Shown here piece after piece: positions 12,355 through 24,625 of a stretch of 64,000 nucleotides of DNA (its first letter is position 1; every line of letters starts with the position of its first letter). Both the position numbers and the translations under genes were made by a program. This DNA is from Sepiola atlantica (lineage: Eukaryota > Mollusca > Cephalopoda > Sepiida > Sepiolidae): positions 79,700,234-79,764,233 of the forward strand of contig OY744532.1 of the NCBI GenBank assembly GCA_963556195.1, given 5' to 3'. A model generated the notes under the pieces. It had not been told where the DNA came from. It ran no database searches and was given only the letters and a program-made list of their open reading frames with translations.

Positions 12355-12933
12355 TCCATTAATATCTGTATGTTTTTGGCGCGTACTTATGTGTGATTAT
12401 GTGTGAATATTTATTCTCTACAAAAAGCTAACACCAAAGAAGAGATCTATTTTAAAATGTCCTGCTAGAAAAAAATGAAGATAATAGTATCACAAAACAA
12501 TGGCAACCTTAAAAAATCTTTCTCAAGAAACCAAACGACTGTATAAATCTATGTAAATATAAATCATTAGTTGTGAGTAACGGTCTGTACTTGGGGAATG
12601 ATGTTTTGACCTGGAGGAGATGGGGTAGGACGTGGGATTGATTAAAATTCAGCCGAAAACGTGAAGTGAAGAGGATAAACTTCAACATTCGGACAAGCGT
12701 TGATTCCTCGGGCGAAAAGCTGCCCGGTCTTCGATGACTGATTCGAAACGTGATACGGCATATTGAATATCATCAATTTATTGAACAAGACGAAACGCTG
12801 ACCTCCAATACATTCATATACTTTCTACTAGTCATACATACTCGCCCTAGAGACACACTTATACTATATAAATTTGTAAAATTGTTAATATATGTCATAG
12901 AACATACGCACGCACATCTATGTAGATACTATA

Positions 12934-12975
<42 letters not shown>
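11677..12975. other. Unassigned region with (TA)n tracts
   Basis: TA tracts lie at 11892-11931, 12241-12278, 12309-12351 and 12938-12975. Between them I see no gene or paired repeat. The segment 12560-12760 is richer in GC and ends near GATTCGAAACGTGATA, which recalls retroelement 3' ends, but no complete ribozyme core is present. Confidence 0.4.
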
Positions 12976-12978
<3 letters not shown>

Positions 12979-13104
12979 CATGAGTCACCCCAAACAAGGC
13001 AGGCGTTACTGTAGACGCAAGGAGCTACTGAGAGAAAAGGTGAATATTTAAGAGGGGGGGTCAACCTAAATTGGAAGCTGTGCAGCGAGATGTCTGTCGA
13101 GATG

Positions 13105-13105
<1 letters not shown>
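12976..13105 (-). mobile_element. 3' end of a Jockey/CR1-type LINE
   Basis: On the minus strand this reads RHLAAQLPI followed by a stop, then a 3' untranslated region. The same peptide end (RHLATQLPI, stop) and the same untranslated region occur on the plus strand at 24490-24625. The element's 3' end (the low-coordinate side) abuts a (TA)n tract at 12938-12975. Only the last few codons survive, so the copy is severely 5'-truncated. Confidence 0.75.
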
Positions 13106-13136
<31 letters not shown>

Positions 13137-13450
13137 TATATGTGTTTGTATATATACATGTAAGAAGTGTGTTTTTGTATGTGAAATATTTTATTTATTT
13201 CAATTTCTGAATCACGGATTTTGTATTCGGAATAATTTGGTGTATATAAGTTCTATAAGTTTTCTATTTCAATATTTTCGTGAGTACTTTTGATTTGATT
13301 CATCAAATATTCGTCAGCCAAGTGTAACTCTTGGTGTGTCTTCATCGAATTTCGTTTGGTATATTTATCAATTTGCTTTAGTTTTTTTACGTCTAGTATA
13401 TACCAACTGTAAAACGAACGTTTGTCCTTACTATATGTTGCATGCGAACG
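13106..13450. other. (TA)n tract and unassigned sequence
   Basis: TA repeats occupy 13106-13150 and 13151-13160. The rest, to 13450, shows no recognisable element. Confidence 0.45.
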
Positions 13451-13451
13451 T

Positions 13452-13512
13452 TATATATATATAATTATATATATATATAATTATATATATATATGTAAAA
13501 ATATAACTAAAG

Positions 13513-13563
<51 letters not shown>

Positions 13564-13573
13564 AACATACCTA

Positions 13574-13631
<58 letters not shown>

Positions 13632-13645
13632 TATGTTGTCATTTT

Positions 13646-13673
<28 letters not shown>
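13452..13673. repeat. Clustered (TA)n tracts with a palindromic centre
   Basis: Four (TA)n blocks are separated by short spacers. The last two spacers, CAACATACCTA near 13564 and TAGGTATGTTG near 13629, are reverse complements. A pure TA tract with inverted unique arms is therefore present, which could extrude as a long hairpin. Confidence 0.9.
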
Positions 13674-13676
<3 letters not shown>

Positions 13677-14306
13677 GGAAAAAGTTTTCCGACGTAATAG
13701 TAAGTAAAATAAGTAAAATCCCAAAATATTATTTATGTATTCATCAAGGTTTTGTTTTTATTTTAAAGATTATTTTCTGAAGAAATTAACACACAAATAA
13801 AAATTGTTTTAAACAAAGGTGGTAGTCTGGGTGGGCCTGAATGGCCGCTCATGAAAGAATAAATTACGATAGTGGCGGTTGGAAATTAGTTAACGGTATA
13901 TAGTATGGGAGGAAATGGTAGAGATTGGAGTTATAAAAATATTACGGATGGAGGTGTAAGCTCGTATTATGTAAGCTAAGGGGGGGGTCGTTCATGATAA
14001 GATCAGCTGTGGGCTCATCGACATGATCGCAGACATTACAAGACATTGGTGGCGGTCGAAGTTAATGGATACCATCGACGGAGGGGGATGAGAAGGAGGA
14101 GGAGGAGGAGACATGATACATGTTTATTGAACCTTGTTTAAATTTAGCCTTGAGGCCAGAAAGCAAGAGGGTTGAAAATCAAGGTCGCATAACATGGCGG
14201 TGTAAGAGAGGAATGAGGGAGGGGATAGACCGAGAACAATACATAGCGTGGAGAAGGTCATGTTTCCAACATGTAATACCTACACACACACACACACACA
14301 CAAACC

Positions 14307-14354
<48 letters not shown>

Positions 14355-14650
14355 AAATTACACATATACATATATATGCACATATGCATACACAAAACAC
14401 ACACAACATCACCCCCTAAGTATGGAAAACTAAATGTAAATAGGTGAAATAATATTATTTATCTCATGATGTGCTCAGGTGATTTACCGCAAGCAAATAC
14501 TCGTATAAATATTGAAGTTGTTTATTATTTATTTAAAAATCATATCCGTTGGTTGATGATGTTAGTAAGATTGTTATGAAAAGAAGCGAATATATTTATT
14601 TATGTGTTAGTGTATTTATTTTGTGATTCATTTATTTGATTGTTTATAAG

Positions 14651-14728
<78 letters not shown>

Positions 14729-15370
14729 AACACATATACATATATATACACATATGTATACTATAAATTATTCATACAGCTGTTGGAGAATGACATAAGC
14801 AAAATGTTAAGAAAATGAACGGATGTTTTTATTTATTTATTAAATTATTTCAATGTTTATTTATTTATTTTCAATTCATTAATTTATTTAAATATGTGTA
14901 TGAACATATGTACGTGTTTATATACATATATATATATACAGACATGCATACATATATACAACAATGTGTATATATATTTGTATTCATTAAAATTATTTGT
15001 AGATATCTAGTGTGAATTATGTTGAGAGTGTGGTATAAAGATAGCTAGAGTTATCTAAATTCAATTTTTGTTCGGATTGAATAAGTTTGCTGATTAAAGG
15101 AGATAAGTTGTAGAAACCATTACTTTTTGGGGTGCGTTAGAGTTTATGATAAGTGCTGATGTAAGAAGTTTTCGCCGAGAGTTATTTAAAATTAATTTTA
15201 TAATTTTAACCTGCTCAAATCTAAAAGAATGATAGTGTTGTAATGCGTGGGCGAAAAGTGCGTTTCAGTATTGCTATTTTTATTGGTCTTTTATGTTAAC
15301 CAAACCTTTTCCTCAGTTCTAGTGTAGTCTCCTCTACGTATATTCATAAGCAGCCTTTCAGGCCCACCTA
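13674..15370 (-). mobile_element. Penelope-like element B (endonuclease end and 3' UTR only)
   Basis: The minus strand carries a GIY-YIG remnant at 15255-15352 and then about 1.5 kb of 3' untranslated sequence that aligns in blocks with element C at 21405-22463. One shared block is the TGCTGATTAAAGGA region at 15090 and 22335. The 3' end at 13725-13790 contains the TTGATGAATACATAAATAAT tail (minus strand) seen at the ends of elements A and C, but with a decayed hammerhead core. Both B and C carry CA/TA microsatellites at the same relative place inside this untranslated region (14281-14348 and 21905-22012). Another (TA)n tract of about 75 bp lies at 14651-14726. Confidence 0.72.
15255..15352 (-). 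pseudogene. GIY-YIG endonuclease fragment of Penelope-like element B
   Basis: The minus strand reads YVEETTLELRKRFG, a stop, then HKRPIKIAILKRTF. This aligns with YVGETQRELKKRLSEHKRDI of element A; the G of YVGET is changed to E and a stop replaces a conserved residue. The fragment is too short and broken to function. Confidence 0.75.
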
Positions 15371-15930
15371 GAATACCACCTTTATTTACAAACAATTTGT
15401 ATTGTTGAAATTCAAACGAAAGGCCAATGAATACATAAATAATATTTTTTGTGTTTCCTTCTTTCAATTTTCAACAGAATTCGTCTTTTTAATTATACCT
15501 TTTTGATTTTTAATTTTTCTGATGGCCTTCTTTAATAAAATTTAAAAAATGAATAAATGCCCTATAGATGTCAATTACGGTAACGATACTTCGTCGAATT
15601 ATCCTCAGGTGTCAAAAACTGATAAAAAGAGGGAATTTATAAAAGACGGCGGAGAAAGGCGTCGAGAAAATTTTCGCATTGTTCCTGGAAAGACCATGGC
15701 AGTATGAATTCAGCGACGCCAGAGTTGCATCACAGAGTAAGATAGCATTTAAACAATATTTTAAAATGCTTAACGTAATGCGATTTTATTATGTGATGCC
15801 ACTGCAACGTCAGTGAACTTAAATTGTCAACGTCTATCCTGAAACTATGTGAAAACGTTCTATGCGCGTATTTCCGCTGTCTTTTTAACATTCCCTTTTT
15901 TCTCCAGCTTTTTGTGTTCAGTTGCTTTCG
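15371..15930. other. Unassigned sequence with a second Penelope-type tail
   Basis: On the plus strand 15415-15462 reads AAACGAAAGGCCAATGAATA then CATAAATAATATTTTTTG. This resembles the segment following GAAAC in the Penelope-type 3' ends of this window, in the orientation opposite to element B. The rest, 15463-15930, shows no gene. Confidence 0.45.
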
Positions 15931-16007
15931 ACACCCGAGGATTATTTGACAAAGAATGGAAATCGTTCGTGAAACCTATGGGACATTTATAATTATTTTG
16001 ATTTTAG
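15931..16007 (+). repeat. Left half of an older repeat split by the LINE
   Basis: This stretch (CGTTCGTGAAACCTATGGGA and flanks) aligns with 39560-39640, and its continuation after the LINE (20048-20140) aligns with 39641-39737. In the 39-kb copy the two halves are contiguous. The repeat itself is unclassified; its GAAACC region suggests a retroelement 3' end. Confidence 0.75.
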
Positions 16008-16010
16008 AAA

Positions 16011-16954
16011 CAGGTGCGAAGCCTAAAGTGACTTTTAAATTATCCCAAGAACCGCTTCCTTCTCCTGACACAGATGTCTCCAAGTGCGAGTTGACTGTCA
16101 CTGAACCTGTTTCAGCCACTATACCTGTTTCAGCCACCGAGACTGAATCTGTTCCACCCACTGTAAACAATCACCTTCCTTCCAATGGCGCGCCCCCACC
16201 TGAGGCCCTCATTACTACCACTGTCAATGAACAGTCAGTCACTGATGATTCAGACAGGAACGAGCGGCCAAAGGAAAACGTATCAATTTGTCGTTTCTTC
16301 AGAAATGGGAACTGTAAACATGGTATTAAAGGAAGAGAATGTAAATTTAAACACCCCAAGGTCTGCCCGAAATATGCAAAGTATGCGACACGCCAACCAA
16401 GAGGCTGTAACCTTGGGAAAGCATGTAAAGATTTTCACCCGAAAATGTGCAAGGATTCTCTGAGAAGAGGAGAGTGTCTGAACGAATCATGCACTTACAA
16501 CCATGTTAAGGGTACTAGACGCCAACCAATCTCGACTAGGAATGAACAAGCAAGGGAAATTTCACAGCGCAACTCCGTCCCAACCACGAGTCAGGAGTCA
16601 GTTGAGAATTCGTCCCCAGTTATATCCACACCTCGAGAGAATGGAAGAGATACGTGCAATTTTTTAGAAGTGATCCGCCTATTGAAGGCGGAAATCCTCC
16701 ACACTTTGGACCAGAGGATGTTGTTGGTGTCGAATCAAATCAACGCACTACACAACCAACAACAAGATGTGCCAACTCCTCGAATGCCAATGCAATTCAC
16801 GTGGCAACAGCCAGCCGAAGTTCCCAATCAAATCCATCAACCAATGTTTATGATTCCGAACCAACAACTCACTCGGCCCAGAATAAATCTGGTGGACTAT
16901 CAAGAATTCCCTCGACCCAGAATGAATTTGGTGAATCCAGTTCACCACTCTTAA
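16011..16954 (+). CDS. LINE ORF1 protein with three CCCH zinc fingers
   Basis: The open frame runs to TAA at 16952-16954. Numbering from the ATG at 15956, the first 18 or so residues come from the flanking older repeat, so the native start is unknown or lost and I begin the element-derived part at 16011. Three CCCH fingers are visible: C112-C120-C129-H133, C137-C151-C157-H161 and C165-C174-C179-H183. A Ser/Thr/Pro-rich segment precedes them and a Gln/Asn/Pro-rich tail follows. Such fingers bind RNA; in LINEs ORF1 packages the element RNA into particles (established for the class, inferred here). The last 300 bp overlap the start of the ORF2 open frame. Confidence 0.82.
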
Positions 16955-18426
16955 ATAACTTTGCTTTTGTAAATATTCAAGGTCTTTGTCCTCAGACCGT
17001 TCCAAGCAAAGTACCGTTTATCAAAAATGAACTTAACAGTGACAATTCTCTTTTTATTGGCTTATCGGAAACTTGGTTAAATTCGCACAGAGATGCTGAA
17101 CTTGAAATAGAAGGTTTTACACTCTTCCGATGCGACACATCAAGAAAAGCCAAAACACGTGGAAGGCACACCGGCGGTGTTGCTCTTTATGTCCGTGATG
17201 ATATTGGATGTTCCTGTAATGTAATTTTTTCTCATGCGTCTGAATGTGTGCAGATGTTATGCCTTTACTCCTCCTATGAAGATTTAGCCATTCTTGTTAC
17301 TTATAGACAACCTGATGACAGCTACCATGGACACCCATCCACACCAAATGATTTTAGTTCTCCTCTTAATAAAGTCAAACATATATTATCAACAATAAAC
17401 CCTGCTCCAGATATCATTGTCGGTGGAGATTTTAATCTCCCTCACGTATCTTGGCCTGATGGACAGGCTATTCCAGGAGCATCAAATGCTGAGCGATTGA
17501 TGATAAATTCACTGAACGAATTCTGCAATGAGCTTTTTTTGTCACAGCATGTGCTGTCTCCCACGCACAAAGATGGGAATATCCTTGATCTTGTTTTCAC
17601 CAATAATTCTGATTTGATTCATGAGAGCATCAATGTACCCTTACTGCAAAGCACATCTCACCACAGTCTCATCCAGCTTCAAACAACATATAAAGTTAAA
17701 TATAAAAGTGAGGTATTGAATAATCGTGCACCAAGAACAATGTTCAATGCACTAAACTTTTTCAGCGAGGAAGTCGATTGGACTGCTCTTTCAGAGGAAC
17801 TAAGCCATGCTGATTGGGAAGACTCATTAAGAGACATGGGTGCATCTGCAATGCTGGACACTTTTTATTTAATTGTCTACACTGCCTGCTGCAAGCATGT
17901 GCCATTGCGTAAATCAGAATGCGAGAAAAGAACGCCCAAGGTGGTAAGATACCGTCACTCACTTTCTAAAAGAAGACAGAAGATAAAAAAGCGTCTTTTG
18001 AAAGTGTCATCGCCTGCTGTTATTTCCAAACTGTCCAAGGAATGTTTGGATATTGAAAGGAAACTGCAGAAGTCTTTTGCTGACTCTAACGCTTTTATGG
18101 AGGGAAAGGCTGTCAACTCCATTAAAAGTAATTCAAAATATTTCTTTTCATATGTCAAGAAAAAGTCCAAAGTCAAGACAAAAGTTGGTCCATTGGTGGA
18201 CCAGAATGGTGTTCTTACTGGTAACAGTACTGAGATGGCAGAAATTTTGTCAAAACAATACACAGACGTTTTTAGCAAACCAATGCAAAGCAGTCAAGCT
18301 TCACATAATCGCACTTTTGATATAAGTTCTATACTGTCAACTGTTACTCTAACTGCAGCCTTGCAATTGATGAACTCTCTCCGTCAGCTGCTGCGGGTCC
18401 TGACGGCTTTCCTGCATTACTACTGA
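16654..18426 (+). pseudogene. LINE ORF2 5' part: APE-type endonuclease
   Basis: Frame numbering starts at 16654, but recognisable sequence starts near residue 103 with FAFVNIQGLCP, just after the ORF1 stop. The APE motifs follow in order: GLSETWL (catalytic Glu) near 137-143, GGVALYVRDDI near 175, VGGDFNLPHVSW (catalytic Asp and Asn) near 255-267, and LDLVFTN near 311. The final motif, usually SDH, reads TSHHSLI (nt 17655-17675), so the catalytic Asp position is His, unless the family differs here. The linker to the polymerase runs normally to about 18360. There a one-base frame change occurs and the frame ends at a TGA at 18424. The enzyme would nick the target for target-primed reverse transcription. 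Confidence 0.85.
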
Positions 18427-19985
18427 AAAACTGCAGGGCCCATTTGGTCCATGCTCTCGTATTTCTATGGACGAAAAGTCTTGAAGAAGAGGTCGTTCCA
18501 AGCAAACTAAAGAATTCTCTTATTACACCCATTCACAAAGGTGGAAGCAAGTCGGTGGCTGCCAATTATAGACCAATAGCTTTGACCTCCCACCTCATTA
18601 AACTTTTTGAGAAAGTCATACGGAAACACATAGTTAGACACATGAATGAAAATAACCTGTTCAATGACAGTCAGCATGTGATGAGATCTGGAAGATCTTG
18701 TTTAAGTCAACTCCTTGAGCAGTTTGACACCATTCTATCAATTCTTGATGATGGCGCTAATGCAGATGTTGTCTACTTAGATTTTGCCAAAGCTTTCGAC
18801 AAAGTTGACCACAAAATAGTTCTGCAGAAAATATTTGATCTTGGCATTCGTGGAAGCATCTTCAAATGGATCGAATCCTTCCTGAGTAACCGCCTCCAAA
18901 CAGTTATGGTTGATGGTGCAACCTCGAAGCCACAACCTGTCATTTCTGGAGTTCCCCAGGGAAGTGTATTGGGACCCATAATCTTTCTAATCCTTATTGG
19001 GGACATTGATGAAGATATCGCCATGTCAATAGTCAGGTCATTCGCCGATGATACAAGGGCCACAAAATCCGTTCGGTCTCCCGAGGATGCTGTGTTGTTT
19101 CAAAAGGATCTCGATCAGATCTACAAATGGACGGAGGACAATAACATGGAGCTAAATGACGTGAAATTTGAGCTTCTCCGCTATGGTAATAACGACCAGC
19201 TAAAAAGCGAGATATCATACCACACTCCGTCAGGAAAAATGATAAACATAAAGCAAGAAGTAAAGGACCTCGGTGTATCTATGTCTAGTGATTGTCTTTT
19301 TAGCAATCAAATAAACAAAGTTGTGGAAAAAGCCAAGAACCTCATTGCCTGGATCCTGAGGACATTTAAAACCAGAGAATATCGTGCAATGGTCACGCTG
19401 TATAAATCCTTGGTCATTCCAGTTTTGGAATACTGTTCTGTCTTGTGGAACCCAAGTAGCCCTAGGCTCATCCAAAAGCTTGAAGCCATTCAGTGGTCCT
19501 TTCTACGGAAAATTCAAGCTGATCGGAACTACTGGTCATGTCTGAAGAAGACAAAAATGTTCTCGCTGCAAAGACGACGTGAAAGGTACCGGATAATTTA
19601 CATCTGGAAGATATTGGAAGGAAAGGTACCGAACATTAATGGCCACATTCAAGCCCGAGACAATGAACGCCGCGGGAGGCACTGTATTGTTCCCTCGCTA
19701 AAAACTGGTGGGAAAATACGAACCATTTTTGAAACGAGCTTACCTGTACAGGGGTCACAACTCTTCAATGCCATGCCTAGGTGTATTCGGGATATAAAAA
19801 ATGCTGCTGTGGAACAATTTAAGCGCTCTCTTGATGCCTACCTCGCTAATATCCCGGACCAACCCCAAATTGTCGGATACACGGCGTGCAGGCAAGCCGA
19901 CACCAATTCTATCGTGCACATGCAAGCACATGCTGGTGCGGTTCCTTTGTCTCACAGGATCCTCACATCAGCCAGGGCGAGTTGA
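18362..19985 (+). pseudogene. LINE ORF2 3' part: reverse transcriptase
   Basis: The polymerase continues in the +1-shifted frame from about 18367 with IDELSPSAAAGPDGFPALLL, the standard entry to a LINE RT. Motifs then follow: TPIHKGG, NYRPIALTS, DFAKAFDKVDH (catalytic Asp), SGVPQGSVLGP and FADD at 19041-19052 (the catalytic Asp pair). The C-terminal region runs to a TGA at 19983-19985 and includes LEYCSVLWNPSSPRLIQKLE and a PVQGSQLFNAMPRCIRD block. This part is open from 18444 for 513 codons with all catalytic residues present. The only visible damage is the frameshift joining it to the endonuclease. Confidence 0.88.
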
Positions 19986-20047
19986 ACAACCAGCAAGCCT
20001 GAACACGCCTGTTCGAAGCACCAGACAAAAAAAAAAAAAAAAAAAAA

Positions 20048-20140
20048 TAATCCAGACAAATACCTTCAGAAAAATTGAAAAAATAAAAACGGTATAAGTA
20101 TACCGACCAATTTTGTCATTTTTAACAATGTTTGCATAAA
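20048..20140 (+). repeat. Right half of the older repeat split by the LINE
   Basis: The bases after the poly-A, ending ATTTTTAACAATGTTTGCATA, match 39641-39737 (GTAATTTTTAACAATGTTTG). This confirms the insertion of the LINE into this repeat. Confidence 0.78.
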
Positions 20141-20169
20141 ACGAAAGAATGCTGCCAAAATACACACAC

Positions 20170-20172
<3 letters not shown>

Positions 20173-20245
<73 letters not shown>
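20173..20245. repeat. (TA)n microsatellite
   Basis: A tract of about 73 bp with one G interruption, preceded by (CA)n at 20161-20172. Confidence 0.95.
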
Positions 20246-20249
<4 letters not shown>

Positions 20250-21144
20250 ATGCTTTTACTCGAACATGTACAAGGTCTGCTACACTGGCATGTCGATGTT
20301 ATCGATCTACACCTCTAGAATTAAATTTATCAATACCACTGCCATTAATTTAATATATGACTCTTACTAAAAATAAAAGCAATTACCGCTATGTGTTATT
20401 AATTAACTACTAAATATTACTTAGAATTAAAATACATATATTTATCCATCAAAATAATTAAAACTAAATATCAATTGATCAAAATATAACGGTAAAATTT
20501 ATTAATACTAATGTCATAAATCTATATACGTTTTTTACTAAAAATAATCACCATTATATTTTATTAATTCATTGTCAAATACTACACAAAATTAAATTTA
20601 TTCATCACCGGTAATAATTTAAACTAAATATCACCCTAAGCTTTTTGCCGCGATAATGTAGACGTCTGCATTAAGGAAGTTGAAACATTCCCCCAACACG
20701 GAACAACACCTATCAAATATCGGTCGCGTGCCATGAATCCTAGCTAGACATATCAGACCACGACAACTTTTAAATGGCTACAGACACCCACCCTAACACC
20801 CTCCATACCTCTTTTTCTTTCGCTTCTCTTTCATTTTCTTTCCTTATCCCTCGGCCCCTCTCTACCCCAGCTCAGCGTTGGATGAAAATATAAATAAAAT
20901 TATGAATTACTGTAAATTAAACTTTTCTAACGGCATATATATTTTTTTTAAATTGGTCACATGATTTTTATTTCTTCCTCTTCTTCTTCTTTGCTTGAGT
21001 CCATTCTTCCTGGACTTCACCGACCGGGTCGGATCAAGGAAAAACTTTCTGCCTGATGAGACCTCAGCTCTCGATAGCTGTAGATCGATAACATCGACGG
21101 GCTAGTGTAGCAGACCTTGTACATGTTCGAATAAAAGCATTCAC
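20246..21144. mobile_element. About 900-bp element with long terminal inverted repeats
   Basis: The left arm 20246-20318 (GTGAATGCTTTTACTCGAAC and onward) is the reverse complement of 21072-21144 (ending CGAATAAAAGCATTCAC) with only a few mismatches over about 70 bp. The interior has about two and a half diverged tandem units of about 160 bp, for example TACTAAAAATAAAAGCAATT near 20367 and TACTAAAAATAATCACCATT near 20536, and a CT-rich stretch near 20800-20870. No coding sequence is visible. It looks like a non-autonomous TIR or foldback element. The left end abuts (TA)n, so the target duplication cannot be read. Confidence 0.7.
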
Positions 21145-21237
21145 AATACAGCTCTATATCTTTATTGAACACTCTTTTGTAAGCCCGGTTTGATTCCCTT
21201 TGGATTTCTACCCAGTGGATTTTTACTCAACCTGGAT

Positions 21238-21353
<116 letters not shown>

Positions 21354-21404
21354 TCAAAATAGAATAAATATTTTAACGCAATGGAAAATGAAAAAAGAAC
21401 AACC

Positions 21405-23214
<1,810 letters not shown>

Positions 23215-23289
23215 GCGTTTGGAAGTAATCTAAATTTGAAAGCACTCTAAGAATTCTAAGAATAGATAGGTTAGTACTTTACTCAGGGG

Positions 23290-23338
23290 GTTAGGGTTAG
23301 GATTAGGGTTAGGGTTAGGGTTAGGGTTAGGGTTAGGG
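23290..23338 (+). repeat. Interstitial telomere-type repeat (TTAGGG)n
   Basis: Eight TTAGGG-type units lie in a row, one reading GATTAGGG. They lie about 75 bp beyond the 5' end of Penelope-like element C. TTAGGG is the usual animal telomere repeat, so this is an internal telomere-like tract. Confidence 0.92.
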
Positions 23339-24263
23339 AGTCTGAAGTTTTGCTTGCAGAACTTATGAAATCTTTTATTCATACCATAGCAACAAAATAT
23401 TAAAAGGCCTAATAGACAAACTATAATATAAAATCAGCCTAAGAATCTTCTAGGAAAATTGAATTAGCTTGCTAGTAACGGTAAGTTGTTTGGTGTGTTT
23501 GTAGCTAGACGAGTTCTTGCTGTAAATGTCTTACAGAGGGACCGGGTATTATAGCTTTGTGGCGAAACCTACGATTAAGCGAGTTGATACTCTGCCAATG
23601 CAAGAAACGGTGCCCTGAGTTGCACCTCCACAGATAGGCCAGCTGTAATCTATCGTAAGAAGTAGCGGACTCTTATATAGTTAGAGGATTTGAACAACCA
23701 CTCAATAAAGTTGTTTTAGTACAATACACATTTGTGAACAGTGTATATGAAGTAGACACAGAAGAATCATTTTGAAAAGTAAAATTAAAACTACCACACA
23801 TGCGTAGACATGAGACAAGAGATGAAATATCCCATAATCCAACGCCATCATTCCCATCGTTTCTATTCAGCGTTATTCTTGTTGTTTTCGAAGCCATTAG
23901 CTGCGGCTTTCATCTCCACGCTGAATTTCGCTTTGTTTTGAAGGGAAATGATCCGGCTATCAGCGCTGTCTGACCTTACTGGCATTCAGCTGCCTAGGTT
24001 GGTGTGTCTGTCTGTTGAATGTGATATATCTATTGCCTAAATTGGGTAGAAATGGTGGTCGGGTGTGAAGCGACGTCTAATGCATTGCCTAAAGTCGGGA
24101 AATAAAGGGTTCAGCACGATGTTCTATTAATAGTAGGATGCTCAGTTACTGGGACAAATGTTACAAGCAATGTTACGTACATTGTGTACTTTAGACAGGT
24201 AAAAAAAGAGAACTAGAGGGGGCGGACAGACAACATACAGACAGACAGTACTACATATTGTAA
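23339..24263. other. Unassigned sequence
   Basis: I find no clear gene. A minus-strand segment at 23490-23540 reads SLCKTFTARTRLATN, faintly like the zinc-finger tails of some LINE fragments, but this is too weak to call. Confidence 0.4.
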
Positions 24264-24625
24264 GACATTATCCTGTATCTCTACAAAGCAACCATCCACT
24301 GCTCTGGTACCTCCTACGACGTAATTACAGTAGACCAACCTCGACAATCTGCAAAATCCCATCCATTCACTGTGGAAGTCCCCAGATATCGAAGAGCTTT
24401 CTACTCTAAAAGCTTCTTTCCTCGTGCTGCTGAACTCTGAAACTCTATCCCTGCTCCCTGTTTTCCTGACGGTACTGACATGCAGAAATTTAAAACTAAT
24501 GTAAACAGACATCTCGCTACGCAGCTCCCAATTTAGGTTTACCCCCCACCCCTAAAAGAATCTCACTCGTTTTCTCAGTAGCCCGTTACGTCTACAGTGG
24601 CGGCCTGCCTTGTTTCGGGTGAACT
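24264..24625 (+). pseudogene. Jockey/CR1-type LINE RT C-terminus and 3' UTR
   Basis: The frame from about 24266 reads LYLYKATIHCSGTS, then HPFTVEVPRYRRAFYSKSFF, PRAAEL, a TGA at 24438-24440 (Trp of the usual LWNS position), NSIPAPCFPDGTDMQKFK, and ends RHLATQLPI with TAG at 24532-24534. This is the usual end of a Jockey/CR1-type RT protein. The following 90 bp match the untranslated region of the minus-strand copy at 12976-13105. Only about 90 codons remain and one is a stop. Confidence 0.85.

Larger units (their letters stand above)
16008..20047 (+). mobile_element. LINE retrotransposon (Jockey/CR1 group), nearly complete
   Basis: This is a 4.04-kb element with, in order, a CCCH zinc-finger ORF1, an APE-type endonuclease, a reverse transcriptase, a short 3' untranslated region and a 21-base poly-A (20027-20047). 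It interrupts an older repeat whose uninterrupted relative is at 39560-39737, which fixes both boundaries to within a few bases. It has no recognisable 5' untranslated region, so it is probably slightly 5'-truncated in or before ORF1. I could not identify a target-site duplication; CCAGACAAA occurs on both sides of the poly-A but not at the 5' junction. One frameshift separates the endonuclease and polymerase frames, so the copy is probably non-autonomous. Confidence 0.9.

Noticed and set aside
12700..12760. Hammerhead near GATTCGAAACGTGATA
   Set aside because: There is a GAAAC but no CTGANGA block at the right distance and no paired helix I.
15956..16010. ATG at 15956 as the ORF1 start
   Set aside because: It lies in the older repeat flanking the LINE, and the sister copy at 39.6 kb lacks this ATG.
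23290..23338. Chromosome end
   Set aside because: The tract is only about 50 bp, lies inside continuous sequence and is followed by other elements.
24213..24512. 99-codon minus-strand frame
   Set aside because: It is antisense to the recognisable LINE RT C-terminus on the plus strand.
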